DNA from: Tubiluchus corallicola
Lineage: Eukaryota; Priapulida; Priapulimorpha; Priapulimorphida; Tubiluchidae
NCBI GenBank assembly: GCA_030141605.1
Contig: JAQGDQ010000029.1
Span: 613,501-677,500, forward strand
Direction: 5' to 3'
DNA: 64,000 nt
This document shows, piece by piece, positions 1 to 38,303 of this stretch. The notes beneath the pieces are model-generated. The model was not told the origin of the DNA, searched no databases, and worked only from the letters and a program-made list of their open reading frames with translations. Made by a program: the position numbers and the translations under genes. The stretch's first letter is position 1. Each line of letters begins with the position of its first letter.

Positions 1-77
1 ATGTAGTGCACATTTACAATATTTTCACTAGCACTTGCTTAGTGTAGATTTCATATTTTTAGTAATGAATTTTGTTA

Positions 78-155
78 ATAACAACAACAAAAACAACAAC
101 AGTGACAACAAGAACAACAACAACACCGACAACAACAACAACAACAATAACAATA

Positions 156-229
<74 letters not shown>

Positions 230-250
230 AATAATAATAATAATAATAAC
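78..250 (+). repeat. Compound triplet array AAC-GAT-AAT
   Basis: Imperfect (AAC)n at about 78-156, (GAT)n at 157-229 and (AAT)n to 250. Open frames through it are low-complexity artefacts. Confidence 0.95.
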
Positions 251-277
251 AAAACTATTGTGATTTATATACGCCTA

Positions 278-996
278 TAGGGTGTCTCAAAAGTCAGTAT
301 AGACTAGACTGATTTATGATTTTTTTTTTTTAATTTTTCATCCAATCTTAACAAACTTTAGTTTTAATCAAAAGCGCTCAATGGGGCTACTCTTTCTTTT
401 TTTAATTTTTGATTGTTACCCCATTACTATGGCGACGGCACTAAAGTTAGAAATAAGGTGCAAAATCTCATCCCAATAAGCAGTCTTTCGATCAAAAACT
501 GGAGTGTAACGAAAATTCAAAACAGCATATGGACCACACCTTGTTCTCTTTATCATTAATAATGTGGCTTTGCAACAAGGTGAAGCCCTTCGTTACTGCT
601 CACAAACTGAGAGAAACTTTCGTAAAACAATATGTCTGATTTGCCACTGTTTCCTGCACGAGCTTCTTTCGACTGAAAATTTGGAACTTTCAAGATTTGA
701 CATCTTGCAATTCTTTACAAACACGCTAACAGTTACAAAGAAAGCTAAGGCACCTTCGACATTCTCCCATTAACTCGAAATAACTGTAATTAGAGATTGC
801 TGTACAAACATTTAACTGGAAATGCGAGTGTGAATCGTTAACAGTAAGGCTTAGAAAAATTACCGGAAATAGAGAAGCCTATTAGTATAATAGTTCTTTT
901 CAGATTTTGGTCTAATTTTATCTGTAGCAATTTTCCAAGCATTTTGTTTTCTTTGTTAAAAAATATGACGTGTATACTGACTTCTGAGACACCCTG
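278..996. mobile_element. 719-bp Tc1/mariner-like TIR element, non-autonomous
   Basis: The ends are inverted repeats of about 26 bp with few mismatches, outer sequence (T/C)AGGGTGTCTCA. The inner parts both contain AAGTCAGTATA. Each end is flanked by TA (276-277 and 997-998), the Tc1/mariner target duplication. The interior is AT-rich with only short open frames (69 codons at 564-773 at best), so no intact transposase is present. It is probably a MITE or deletion derivative. Confidence 0.7.
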
Positions 997-998
997 TA

Positions 999-2314
999 GG
1001 CCCCTCTACATCTAAGTCGGATATTCAGAAGTCCTATCTAAAAGTAAGAGCCACCCCAGTTTTGCTGACATTAAACGCGCTTAATTTTTTAGATATTATA
1101 GAAAGATAAAGAGCGCCTATTCATTTTCTTATTCGTGTCAAATAGAGTAGATCTAAAGACGTATTTTCACTTTAGGCTTGGTGACATTTGCCGCCACCGC
1201 ATTAACAAATCTTAACGGAAGACCGGACGATTGTTTAGACTCAATCTCATCTTAATTTACTGTCTAAAATATACATTTTCTTGTCTGTAAAAGTGAGCAA
1301 TTATTTCTTATATTTGAATAATTAGCTTAGAAAGTTAGGGTAACCGAACACAGCTATTGCTTACATCAGAAACTAACCATAGTTTGTGCAATGGCAGGTA
1401 TCTTCCCTTGCTCGTCAAGCACGTTTGTGTAAGTGTTACTGTTTAAACGCTTGATGTCACGAAAATGGGCTCTACATCATATGACATCAGAAACTGACAC
1501 AGTAGTTCATCATCACTGTTATCACTGTACTCGTCTTCTATTTGTTGGCCACGCGAATGTGACAAAAAGACGCCGCTGCCAATCTTAGTAGATTTACTGA
1601 GCCGAGCGTAGCTTTGAAAGTTTAACAAAATTTGAGTATCCGAGGTAATTGTTATTTAATCCAAGCTTTGATTTAAAATAAGCTATTGTAGTTTTCAATA
1701 TTTCAGAGCATTTTTTATTCTAAACTCATGTTTACACAATCATCCGGTTTTCCTTTAATATGCAGAAAAGGGGTATGGCTTGTTTGGTTTGCAAAAGTAA
1801 CCTTTGATTTTTCACCTTAACAGTCATTCCAGCTAAACAAAGTAACAAGTAAGGACTCTTTACAATGTGACAAGTTTTCCTAGATCTTGTGTGATGGTAC
1901 ATCAGCATCAGCTGTTCTGGATGAACGGGCGCATGGTCACGACCACTGTAACACTAAGCTTCTTCAATATGGGCAAGCACATACATCTTTCCCTTTACGT
2001 AAATATGCTTTTTCATAAGTTTCTGTAATTTAAAATTACGAAAAATATGGCCTTGAACTTAAAGACTCCTTTGTGTCTAGAGATGTGTCTCGGTTTCAGA
2101 CAAAAAACTTGCTATGGATTTAAGTTAATTTGAATGAAACGACCAGTAAAACATTTATGTTTCGCTATTTCAAAAATTTTGCAATTTTAGTATTATGAAA
2201 CTAAGCAACTGCAGAGTAAACATAAATGAACTATATGATATGAAATTTTACAGGTTTGTAGGTGTTTGATTAACTACTTACGTTTATGGTACATTATATT
2301 ATACGGAAAGAAAA
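999..2314. other. No gene seen
   Basis: AT-rich unique-looking sequence between the mariner-like element and the 5S gene. Only short, unsupported open frames (longest 61 codons) are present. Confidence 0.6.
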
Positions 2315-2433
2315 AGCCTACAGCACCTGGTATTCCCAGGCGGTCACCCATCCAAGTACTAACCAGGCCCGACGTTGCTTAACTTCGGTGATCAGACGAG
2401 AACCGGTGTTTTCAACGTGGTATGGCCGTAGAC
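2315..2433 (-). rRNA. 5S ribosomal RNA gene, full length
   Basis: Read on the minus strand, the sequence begins GTCTACGGCCATACCACGTT and ends GGTGCTGTAGGCTT. It carries the complete animal 5S body, including the internal control elements (AGTTAAGCAACGTCGGGCCT and GGATGGGTGACCGCCTGGGA). It is 119 nt long and followed by T-rich sequence (cttttt) that can end Pol III transcription. An AT-rich TATA-like stretch lies about 30 nt upstream. It is a lone copy here, not a tandem cluster. It may be functional or a well-preserved dispersed copy. Confidence 0.9.
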
Positions 2434-5400
2434 GCTGTAATGTGTTCAAAGTCTACTAATATGATCGATAAAGTTAAACTACGCATGTGCAGTATGCGCG
2501 AGCGCGTAAAAATTACAAACTGCACATGCGCGGTTTGTTTGCCTAGTGTAAAACCGTAAGAGAATCCTGTGTAATACATGTACCTTGCTTTGAAGTATCA
2601 TTAGAAAGGCCGCGTAATCTTTCTGAAGTCACGTACCGAAAAGTCTCAAATAATTTGAAATTTTATACATAGTGATTGTCCTACCCAGTCTCTCTTGGTT
2701 ACAAACTCTGTTTACGACTCAGTTTGAATTTAATATGATCTTTATTGGTAGAAACTAATTATTACTGTTATTTCTTGCACATAGGCCTGAGGTATATAGC
2801 TGGATTTTATATTATTTGTATATTAAATTTTTCTATGATATAACGATATGCGTGCATGTGTATTAATATTTTTCAAGTATGCATAATATATTAGAACTTT
2901 GGTTCTGCAACAACAGCTTCAATTTAATTCACTTTTATAGAATGCTTATCACAGGGCCGAGGACACTGTCGTAATTATTGAAAACGCAGTAAGCGTACCA
3001 TGCGCAGCTAGTGGATTGAGTCGTGGTCAAGTTCAACCGAGTCCTTGTTGAATTTACTTCTCAGATTTATTAATGACAGCTAAATAAAAATTCTTTAACT
3101 CGGAATCTGGAGAATGTCTGGCGTAGTCCAGATGATGCAGAAGTCAAGGGTCGTTTCGTTACATTCGTTTTTTACATTAGTACCCTGCGATTTATTTTTA
3201 TTTCTGTAAGATTGTAAAATTTTAATAATGTTTATTTTTAATTTTTTATTTTGCGGTTATTTTCAAGTTATACAGCAATACATTGTATTTAAAAATCAGT
3301 TTTTACTCCATAAATTACATATTTAGTATTATGTCTTTGGTCCGCCGTAGAGTTTGTTGAGAATTTTTCAATATCACATTATTACGTACAATTAAATTAA
3401 TTTGAAAAAGTTGAAAATTAAATTCTTCTCAAGTTTGCTTTTAAATCATTATTAAATCACTATAGTTTAGGTCTATTAATATAAATCACGTCTTGCGCAA
3501 TATGTTCATTATTAGTGTAATGTATACTCGCTTGTCAATTGTTATGTACTATTTTCATAACAGATAATAATTGTCGAATAAGAGCTCTTCTGGGCTTGTG
3601 TTTTTATTTGATTATAGTCGACAATAAATAAATTTTCTTATTTTATCTTACATTTTCATGCTAAAACCTGTAAATCACGTTTGAGTGACTTGATCCACAA
3701 TTATACAAAAATTCTGAAGTTAGTGGGCTTACATACCGGTTAATATCGGTGGGCCGTAGTCCACTGAACAGTGAAACATTTTCGTTACTTATTTGAGCAC
3801 TTTTCCTGAGACAGTGAGACCAATAGCTTAGCCTTAATTTCTTCGAAATAATAATTACTGGCTTTTTGCCACCCGACTCTATATTCATTAATTACTATTT
3901 AACTATACAGTGTTATATTTCACGTTTATACAAAACAAGAGGAACGAGTGAACTTAGTGAATTAAATTTAACTGCATTTTTGTCAACTAAACCTGATTGT
4001 ATCAATGTGTCCATCTATCATCTAAGTAAACATCTTAACTTGATCTTGCATCCGGTACAAAAAATGCTCGTTTTAACGTTTCCTGGCAGAAAGATGGATG
4101 AGTCAAGATGGTTCTGGAATCGCTACAGACAGATCAAGTTGCAGCTGCAGAGTTATCAGAGACGCTACTACTGTATAAACACGTGTTAAGACGAGAGTTC
4201 TGCAATCGTAAATTATAGTAACCTTGGCATGTCGTTAGAAGATGTAGGAGTTGGGCACCCCAGTGTGGAAAGGACTACCTCAACACAAATTTATCATATA
4301 GGCTAATATTTTTAGTGTCGGAGTGCAAAGTTAAATTTTTGAAGTTTTGGATGCTGTAGTAATCGGCACGAATATCTGGTAAACTGCTCAAAGCTAATTA
4401 TGACAAAGACAGCATAGTTTATCACAATGAAAAACCATGGGAATTGCTGAGCATTCATGGTATGTGTTTAGTCGACTAAACTTAAGGAAAGCTGAACCTG
4501 GTTAGTAATAGATAGGTGACCACCAGGAAAATCGCTTTTGCTTTCATGGCTAGCACCTCTACTATTTCCGTAGTTCGCCTTAGAGTGTTAGAGAAATTAT
4601 CTTTGAAAACGAGCAAGATCCCGTTCACGCCACAATCATCTTTGAGTAGGACAACCTTGAGTAGGCTCTCTACCGTTAAGTCGAAGATAAGACTTTCTAA
4701 AATGCCAGTTTGTATAAAAAGTACAACTTACTATATACATAACAATAATACTCAAAGTGAGTTAAGTGACAAAAATTTTGCCCTGCATTTTACACCAGAC
4801 GTTATCAAAATTACCATCATGTAAAAACATCTGATGACGCGTCTTCTGGTGACGCAAAATTTACAAAACATGACAAATGTTTCAGTCCAAGTTTAACTTT
4901 TTCTGTAAGTTGTTGCAAGTTAAATGCGAACCTATCAACCTAAGAAATTGTTAAAGAAACGATTGTCAACCTTATTATGTTGATTTCAAGGATTTTGATT
5001 TAAACTTTGTTTCTCGTTTTTTTAAATTTTTCAAGTAATGCGCAGTATTAAATGTTCAAATTGCTGGCCCCTTTGAAGTTTTCAAATAAAGGTAAGAGTA
5101 ATTGTCATTGACGACTTAAAACGTTTTTATTCTGGACTTTGAAGACGCAGACGAAATTTAACTTTCGAAACGGATAACGCTAAAAATACGTACTTCTTGT
5201 AAGAAAAATTGCCTTAGTATAAGTGGTTTCTGAGAACTGGCATATATCATAACAATTATATGACTATAAAGTGTTAAAGTGTTTAGTTGCTGCATTGTGA
5301 TATGCCATGAAACAAAGATATGGAAATTTTATCACCCATTAAAATTTGGTGTCAAGCCAACAAGTTGAAATTTTAAACCACAAACCTCTGCAGTACACTG
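2434..5400. other. No gene seen
   Basis: The longest frames are 75-107 codons (3661-3888 minus, 3866-4189 plus, 4516-4824 plus). They have no recognisable domain and no convincing splice context. Confidence 0.55.
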
Positions 5401-5502
5401 GATTTTGTTATTGTTGTTGTTGTTATTGATGTCGTTGAGCTGCTATTGTTGTTGTCGTTCTTATTGTCATTATCGTTGTCGTCGTTGTTGTTGTTATTTC
5501 AA
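5401..5502 (+). repeat. Imperfect GTT/GTC triplet region
   Basis: About 100 bp of GTT, ATT and GTC triplets in the AT-rich upstream region. Confidence 0.8.
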
Positions 5503-6189
5503 AGCCAAATTAACAAAAACGCGTGCGTGATTAAATGAAATTACAGGTCACATCGTGACAAATAATGAAAACAGTACCTGTGAAGTAATTTCAATGGTTA
5601 AGAATTTATTTGCCGTATTTCTTAGATGTTAAACCAACGATTGTTAAAAAATTGTAGATAGTATTTCTCAAGTAGAAGAAGCTACGATGTGGAACAAAGG
5701 ATGCGGAAATCAGGCAGCTATTGTCAGAAATGTGCAAAATGTGTCATGGATTTCACCCGAACGTGTGAATGACTAAAGTTACAAATCACACCATGACAGC
5801 TGCCACTCGCACAATTTTATGGTCAGACCTTGGTGGATTACAAACTCACAATAGCAGCTCAAAGGTTAATCCCTGTTACAATAAACCAGCAATGGTGGTG
5901 GAATTAGCCATTAGAATGGCACTTCAGCTTCGTACAGCTGTGATATACTCCTTCGTGAGTTTATTGTAATACCGTGGAACAAAACACAGAAAAGCAACCC
6001 TAAGTTTCGCCTTGCAGCAATTTGCACAAAATTTTTATATTGGACGCGAGTAGGAAAAATAAAGATGCAGTTAATCTTGGATTTCTGACAATGGGTCTCT
6101 TCGTCAAAGCGGCAGAAACTGGTAACTGAGCCGACTGGCCCGACTCTGATGATTATACATTAGCATTAGAAACGCATTGCTTAGCCCAC

Positions 6190-6298
6190 TAACTTGGTGG
6201 TGGCGCCATCTAAAAAGAAAACGGTAATTCGCGCAGCTTCGTAGTTTGTTGGTGGCGCCATCTAAAGACAAAACGGCAACTCACACAGCAAACATTAG
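6190..6298 (+). repeat. 52-bp tandem pair carrying GGTGGCGCCATCTAAA
   Basis: GGTGGCGCCATCTAAA followed by an AAAACGG motif and a CACAGC-like end occurs twice, with a 52-bp offset (TGGCGCCATC at 6201 and 6253). It is much more GC-rich than its surroundings. Confidence 0.65.
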
Positions 6299-6840
6299 TG
6301 GCATTCTGGACAAAAGGTGGCAAAAGGCAATCATAACTCCAACTCATAAGTATAAGAGTGTTGTATGCAATATACAACATAATCATATAAATAAATAAGT
6401 TAAATATGCATAAAGATTATGCACAAAACGCAGTGTTATTAAAGAAAATTAGCCGTGAGAAAAAGCATCGCTCCTGGATAGTTGGACTTTTCATTAGGAA
6501 AGTGTTACAAAGTTTCTTTACATTTTTGAAACTAAATTAAATCCTATGATTAGCTATGCTTAGTAATCCTGTGATGATTGAACTTTATATTTTGATTTTT
6601 CATTATTGATCTTTCGAAATCTGCTAGGAAGTCGTATTCTGAGATCAGGCGTGAATAATTGTCATTTTATGTGTTTTCAGTGTATTTATCAACGATGACT
6701 GCTGAGCATAAATCGAGCTAGCGGGTGTTTTTTGCGCCTCTAGCTTTTTCGACCTCTGTAATCGTAAACAGTGGTTGTAAGAGATTGACGAATTACGGAC
6801 AAATAAACGAAAAATGCCAATTTTCGTTCATTGACCACTC

Positions 6841-6995
<155 letters not shown>

Positions 6996-7868
6996 TCGTT
7001 CATTGACCATTCCCTGCTCTCTCACTTTCCTCAGATTATAAACTTAAGAATCAACTTGATCAGTACTTTTTTCGATGCGCCCTGCAGAAGTAAAAAAAAG
7101 AATGCCCCAAGAAAACCCGGCATTTTTTAACATCTCCTGCAAACTACTTTGTGTTTGTCATAAGCCAGACGAAATGTTATCGCTTAGCAGAACTACTTTG
7201 ACGAAAACTGTTTGCCGAGTATGAGAGTGAAGTAAGTCCCAGTAAGACTCAGTTTTGTATTGAAGGTGATCAAAGCTGAAGCAATCATTTTACTCAAATG
7301 AAAACATCTTGTATAACAAAACTAGTAGCACATAATAGAACTAAGCGGATAATCTAAGTATATTTTGAAAACATGTACTGCATAAAAAATATAAGCCACC
7401 CATGTTAGTTTAGTATCTTTTAAGTCTCGTTTTGCAAAACAGAGACGTTTAGTTTCGTTTAGAAACGTTTAGTTAGATTAAAGTAAAGCTGGTTTGGAAA
7501 TACAGTGAAATTAATGAAAACGTTAAATATTTTACCTTAGTAATCAATAATCTGGTCTGTGCGCATGACTGTCAAGCTGTGTCATCTACTCCTATTGGAC
7601 AAACTTTCGACGTCATCAAATCTGTACTGTGACAGTTTAATCAGAGATTAAACTCTTACTTTGCGCTCTGTACACATTCATAGGACTGGAGAAAATTATA
7701 GCGTACCTGATTAATATATTGGGTGTTTTTGAAGGTGCGTTGAACAATCAGCAAAATAAATTCAAACACCGTATAGTGGTTTTCCAGCTAAACATTTACC
7801 TCAAGAATTTTCGTTTTCAAAACAAAACTGCTTTACAAATCACTACTTGAACGAAGAGCTTAGAGAAA

Positions 7869-32180
<24,312 letters not shown>

Positions 32181-33145
32181 GCAAGTTAAGTGGAAAAGTG
32201 TAGTGAAGAAAGTTGAAAATCCAAAACAGTCATTTCTTAGGATTGTTAATGTACATATCAGAATTGTCTCGTTTCTAAGATGAAAGAATTTGAAAGTTTG
32301 TCAGTTTCTCTTTTGTTTTTGTTTGTTTTTCAAAGCTCATCAAATTAAGTTTTGAATATGTAAGATATATATATCTAAAATGATTTACGCAGTCTGTCTA
32401 GTGTAGATTTACTAAGAAATGGTGATCGATACAACAATCATTTAGATGCAGTATTGGCTGCTTTTGTTTAGATGTTCACATGGATTTTTTACATTATTAC
32501 AGACCACTCAAGTGATGTGGCTACTATTTTCTTTTGACGTCTTTCTTTGTTTTGGTAGATGCAGCTGCTAAATATGCGCCAGAATTCACAAAATTGTCAA
32601 CGCTACCATCCTCTAAATTTTGTGATCAAAGATTGCATAAATTTCTCAATTGTTAGAATTAGAATTAAAATTCGTTTGTTTTGCATCTGTTAGAAAAAAA
32701 ACATTAGTACAATGTCAAAAACAATTGAAACAAAATACAATAATAATTACTATGTTAAGGTGAAGGGGTAACGAATGAACGTAAGTTATCGAGTTAGTCA
32801 CCCCTGAATACACTTTCCTTTCTACCCTTAAGTGGTTTTAGATCCACTCGAAAAGTTCTAATGCGGACTCATATAATCGAGTTATGAACTTGATGCTTAA
32901 AGCAATATTTTCGTAATACTATAATTTTCATTGTATGTTATGATTGCATTGTTAATTGAAGCTATTGTGCTATTTATTTTATAAAGATCATTAATTAAAC
33001 ACTAATTAAATGGAGCAAAATAATTATTATAATCTTTTGTAGAAGAAAACAGACATTTTTATGAACTACTGTAGGATCATCTAAATAGTTATTATGGCAA
33101 ACAGTATAGTTATCGACAGCGAAATATATGATAAAACCTTCATAT

Positions 33146-33211
33146 AATAAATGAACGCAACCAAAATGTTGTTTTTAATCGGTAACACTGTTAAGCTATG
33201 TATGTAATAAA
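33146..33211 (+). promoter_or_regulatory. Candidate polyadenylation signals of the Reeler-DOMON gene
   Basis: AATAAA occurs at 33146-33151 and again at 33206-33211, about 1 kb past the stop codon at 32180. I saw no earlier AATAAA on this strand after the stop. This would imply a 3' UTR of about 1 kb. Position is the only support. Confidence 0.3.
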
Positions 33212-33984
33212 ATTATGTTTGACATGAAATTGATATGTATTATCGAGTTGCAGAATTGGCTTAGAAAAATTTGATATTGAACAGTGTTCCAAAACCAAAG
33301 TACCATGTCTTATACCGTACCTCTGAAGAACACGAGTGTTTTATTAATAGTTATTGTACTTTATTATAAACTTTTGTTAATATCGTAGGTTTACTTTATT
33401 TTTAATTGTTGTGATTTTGGCATAAATCCCTAATCAAATAGACGTATCCAACTATTATACATAGCCAAGCTCTAAATAATACAACGAGCCTTTGTTAATT
33501 GAGTAAGCTATTCCTGAATGTATGCATACATGTAACATTGCGACAAGAGCAAATCATAATATCCATAAAATCATTCCACTGAGCATAACAACCTAACATT
33601 TCTCAAACCTAACAAGCCATAGCTTCATATCAGTATCAGACATATAACCTGGAAGATCGTTGATAGCTAAAATCGTAATGTTGTTTTCTGTTTTAGTTTC
33701 ATTGTACAAGCATGCTTGTGTTGAAATAAACTTTGTTATATGGATTTCAAATAAATTCCGTCCATTGAGTCAAAGTTCCCGCAGTTCACGGTTTTTCTAT
33801 ATTAAATTATGTAATTTTAAAAGCTTCAACTTTGAGCCGATTTTACGATGCAGCATGGACAGTTAGTGGTCACTGTTGAAGAAACACGTTTCAAGAAACT
33901 TATCCGGTAAAGATTTTTGCATAACTGAAATTTCCACAAAGATAAGCATAATATTTAAATCAATAATACTAAATTCACCTGCAC

Positions 33985-34240
33985 AGTTTACTATTCTCGA
34001 CTTCAGCCTGGACGTTTTAGCGGAAGCACCGTAGGTCTATTTCTTTGCAGGTAATGGGAATAGTTTTACATCATTTCACAATGCAATCGGAATAAAGCTA
34101 ACATGGCGATATTTCGTAGGAAACTTAGCAAGAAAACAACAGCTGGAATTTGATTGACAATTTTCAAAATGAACGAACCCAACAATTTGTCTGGAGAGCA
34201 CCATCACGTGGAACAGAAACAAACTTTGAAACTAGTCAAA
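33985..34240 (+). pseudogene. Decayed copy of Reeler exon 2
   Basis: At 34178-34202 the DNA is almost identical to exon 2 at 17948-17972 and reads QQFVWRAPSRGTE against QQFIWRAPPHGVGT. At about 34001-34050 a second block reads LQPGRFSGSTVGLFLCR in place of LQARNDSGENIVGTFLLQ. A stop codon and extra sequence lie between the blocks, so the exon is broken. It is on the same strand as the intact gene and about 2 kb downstream of its stop, and is best read as the remains of a tandem Reeler paralogue. Confidence 0.65.
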
Positions 34241-36869
34241 ATACAAAAATCATAAAAAATTATTTAAAAATAAAGTGGCATCAATACTGAAATTGATAAT
34301 GTTTGGTTGTAAACCTAGTCTTAATATTCAAGGCAGCTCTGCACCTTTATCACATGTTTAATCCTACCCACCCACTCCTTTGTACCAATCCTCTGTCACT
34401 GTTGATATTTTCCACTCATTAACGGGCTTCTATATGATTACAAGTGATTAACTATCTTTATAATAATTACAAGCCTGTACAGGCCGTCATATTATAATTA
34501 CAGGCCTGTACAGTATAGTTCATTCTAGTGATGATGAGTGACCTGTTACTGTAGATGTCTGGAAATTTTATTGCCTCTTGGAATTTTGCTTAACAAGAAA
34601 GCTTTCGCATATTCCTATACTGCTGATATGCCTGACCATCCGCCGCTGAATGAGTCGACCGTTCTCATGCATCGTGGCTGTACAGTTACATTATGTATAA
34701 ACGTTGTACCCTTTTCTACTAGAAAGTAACCAGCTTGCGTGCGGACAAAAGCTCATTGACGTTTATTGGTAATAGATGGCGCTACGATGTTATACCCGCG
34801 TTTATGCTAACAGTTATTGCTGTTATATTAATTTTGTGCAAAAATTGGGTGTCACAAGTGGAGCTTGCGAAAAGGTTTTGTTTCCTCGCATTCGTTGTAA
34901 TGAATTTGCACAGCAATAGCAAATTTAAAGCAAAAAGTTTAAACGTTTTAAAAGTTGAAAACCAAATACAAACGCTGAAGGATGTTTCTAACTATGAGTG
35001 TACGGGCATCCCAGCTAAAAACGCTTTATATGTGCTGTAAAATTTCCTAACGTTCCATCAGAGAATTTTTCCTCATTTTTGACGGCATTTTTGTATTAAC
35101 TTATATCTAGTGATGCAAATTGCTGTATAATTGATATTCTAGTAGAATGTCATGCCCTTACGTCTTACACCCCTCCCTGGGCTAACCTTAATTCCCCGCT
35201 AATTCGTGCATATTAAATTCGTGTTTAAAAAGCCATTTGCAAAAATATAAGGTGGAAGCGCCATTGTTTGAGCATCCACTTTCGATCACCAACAGTGTGT
35301 GAAATTTAAAATTAGCTGATTTAGTCAATTTTAACCACTTCCTGTTCTTTCACGAGCTGACAACGCCCCATGTCATTTAAAACATTTGAAGGAGTTGTTG
35401 AGTTGTTTCTATAACCGTCGGACGCTACTAAATTAGCTTCATAAAATTAAAAAGAGCACTCCTGCAGGGCTAATCCGCAAGGTCAAATTGCAGCAGTGGG
35501 TTGTTGCTATCACAGTGGGCTTCCACTTTTAAAGTAATAGCAACCTTGGTTACAGCAATGCTTTACGAAATACCTATGAATATTAACTTTAATTAATAAT
35601 TAACCACATTAAATGTTCTGTAATCATTTTTACCATATAACGCAATGTCTAATGAGTCGGTCTGTATACCGCAAATGCAGCTTTCTATAATTAACCTGTT
35701 TCTTTTATCTTTTATCTTATTTCCCGGTAAATAATTTATGGGAAATTATTTCGCATTTCCATTTTATTTCATTTCAAAAAATGTCACCATCTAAATTGAT
35801 CATAATCATTTATAATCGTCGTATCATTATGAAAGTTTAGATTTTTGAGTTTGATTTTAACTGTTTAGATAAAAAATGATTTTGCATTGTTCTTTACGTG
35901 GCTGCTGCAGAAAACTTTTTAATTTCAACTTTTCCATTTTTATGCAATTACAGCAACGCAAAGTTTTCGTCAAGACTTTTCTTGACCTACAAGACTTAGT
36001 AAGGCTTCAATGTTTTTCGAGCTGTAGTCAGTTATGGCGGTGGTTAAATTTCAAGATTTGCAAGCAGTCGTACTCTTGTAATCTTGCAAAGTGATTTAAG
36101 CTTCCCTTGAGGAATCCCCAGGTGCAATAGTCAGGTGAAGTTATCTTACTAAAGTTAATAGCATGCCTGTTGCAAAACAGTATCTGTTTCATTTCTACGC
36201 TTTCAATAGTTTTACGCTCATTTAAACCTGCTAATGTGCCATGAAAAAAAGAAGTTCGGCTGTAAGTGACGACTTTCAGGAAGAACATTGGATATGGCCT
36301 GCGTGGGCGTCCACTACAGTAAATACATAATAACAACGTGAGGAACTACTGTGAGAAAAGCGGCTTGGATTATTGATGCTGCTACATTGATTGATATGCC
36401 TCTTTGGTTTCACAAAAAAAGTTTATAACGAGAATTCTGAACGACCCTCCCCCGTCGTTTTTGTTGCTAGACAGCTGTGCTTTCAGCATCACTCCCGGGG
36501 GAGGAATGAAAATGAACTTAGCGTGGTGAGTTTATTCAAGAAATAGTTTCTCACGGAACCCTCTACAACTTATAAACCAAGTGAGTTGTTATACAATAAC
36601 TCAATAAATCTATTATAGTGGCCTTGCATAATTATATATATATAATCATACAGGTGCAAAATTTGATGCTGCTGTTATTAACACAAACATGATAACTTGG
36701 AATTCTGTTTAGATGTTAGCACCTATACTTTCGCCATTCACTTAGTTAGTTTTCTGGCTTCACACTGATTTGGTAGTCTAAACGCTCTGCTTGTCAAACC
36801 ACCGGGGTAAAAAAATCTATTAATTACTGATTGGTAATAAGTATAATAAATAGGCTATTTATTGAGTTG

Positions 36870-36870
<1 letters not shown>
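34241..36870. other. No gene seen
   Basis: A 101-codon frame at 34735-35040 contains one hydrophobic stretch but no recognisable family. A small direct repeat of ATAATTACA(A/G)GCCTG occurs near 34467 and 34494. Confidence 0.5.
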
Positions 36871-36955
<85 letters not shown>

Positions 36956-36990
36956 TCTCCCTCCCTCCCTCCCTCTCTCCCTCCCTCCCT

Positions 36991-37057
<67 letters not shown>

Positions 37058-37066
37058 CCTCCCTCC

Positions 37067-37097
<31 letters not shown>

Positions 37098-37130
37098 CCA
37101 CTCACTCTCTCCTCCTCTCTCTCTCTCTCC
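36871..37130 (+). repeat. (TC)n / (CCCT)n array
   Basis: TC dinucleotides alternate with CCCT blocks over about 260 bp. Confidence 0.95.
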
Positions 37131-38303
37131 TCCCGCCTTCTTGCCACTCTTCTCCTTCCTCTCTTCCTCACGGTTGTTTTATCTCACCTTTGATCAAACA
37201 TCAAAAATGTCTCAAACAAAATGAAAAATAAAAACACATATTTCAGGACGCTGCTGACCCCATCTATGCTGCCTTCAGTGTTTCTTATGTACTAAATAAA
37301 TTTTACGCAACTTTTAGTATACTCATTATTATATTGAAAGCATACTGTTGGTATATACGTATACTAAGTTTATACTTATTAATATACAACTTTTCTACAA
37401 ATTGTTCTAATTCCTGTCGCCATGTAAAAGAATTGCTTCCATGTAAAACATGCAGTAACTCTTTTTTTATTGGGGTTGCCAATGGTTAAAAATTCTTTCT
37501 TTCGAAAGAAATGTCCCAAAATGTATAAACGGTTTGTGTACAGGGGTGTTCATGACATCAATCACTTGTGAATAGGTGTATTACAATTTGACTTTTAAAT
37601 CACAAATTTAAACCACTCTTTGAGTAATCAAAGAACCTTTATGTTAATAATAACACTATTCGAAGGTGACTTTTGGTTCTGTCTAGGATTTCTTAATAAT
37701 TCAATTCAAAAAATCTTTATTTACATTAGTCACGTTCTGCCACAGATGTTACCATCACTAAAACTAATAAAATTATAATTATTCAACAATAATGTATTGT
37801 TGTCAGTAATAATGAATTGAAATGCTAAACTTTTACTTCTCAACGCTTGAATCAAGATCTAAAAGTAAATACGAATTGAAAGCCTGTAAAAACATGGTCT
37901 AAACACTCACCTTGTGGCAGGTCCCTGGATCAATTCCAAGCTGTGTTAAACTTTCTTACCTAATGATTCTTTAAAGCAAGTTTGGGTTTAAAACTCCACT
38001 ATCGATCTTAATATTAATGTTATGAATAGTGCAATTGTAGTCTCATTTTAGAGGCTTGCAACAAAACTTTTACCTACTAACCTGGAGATGCTGAATAGCA
38101 AAATTAATCTATTGCACGTATTACTAGCCATTACTCAACATGAGTTAACCCTTGAAAGTACTGAGTAATGAGTTGGTTAGTTTACCACTAGAAACAGGAT
38201 TGAACTAATACATTTTTGACCGTGGTTGCATAATGTAGCGAGTGACATCTAATGTACACACTTAATGTGATTTTCTATGTAATCTAAAACGTCCCTGATT
38301 CAA

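Noticed and set aside
34735-35040. 101-codon frame with one hydrophobic segment, considered as a b561 or membrane exon
   Set aside because: It lacks the His residues and helix pattern of b561 and has no linking splice sites.
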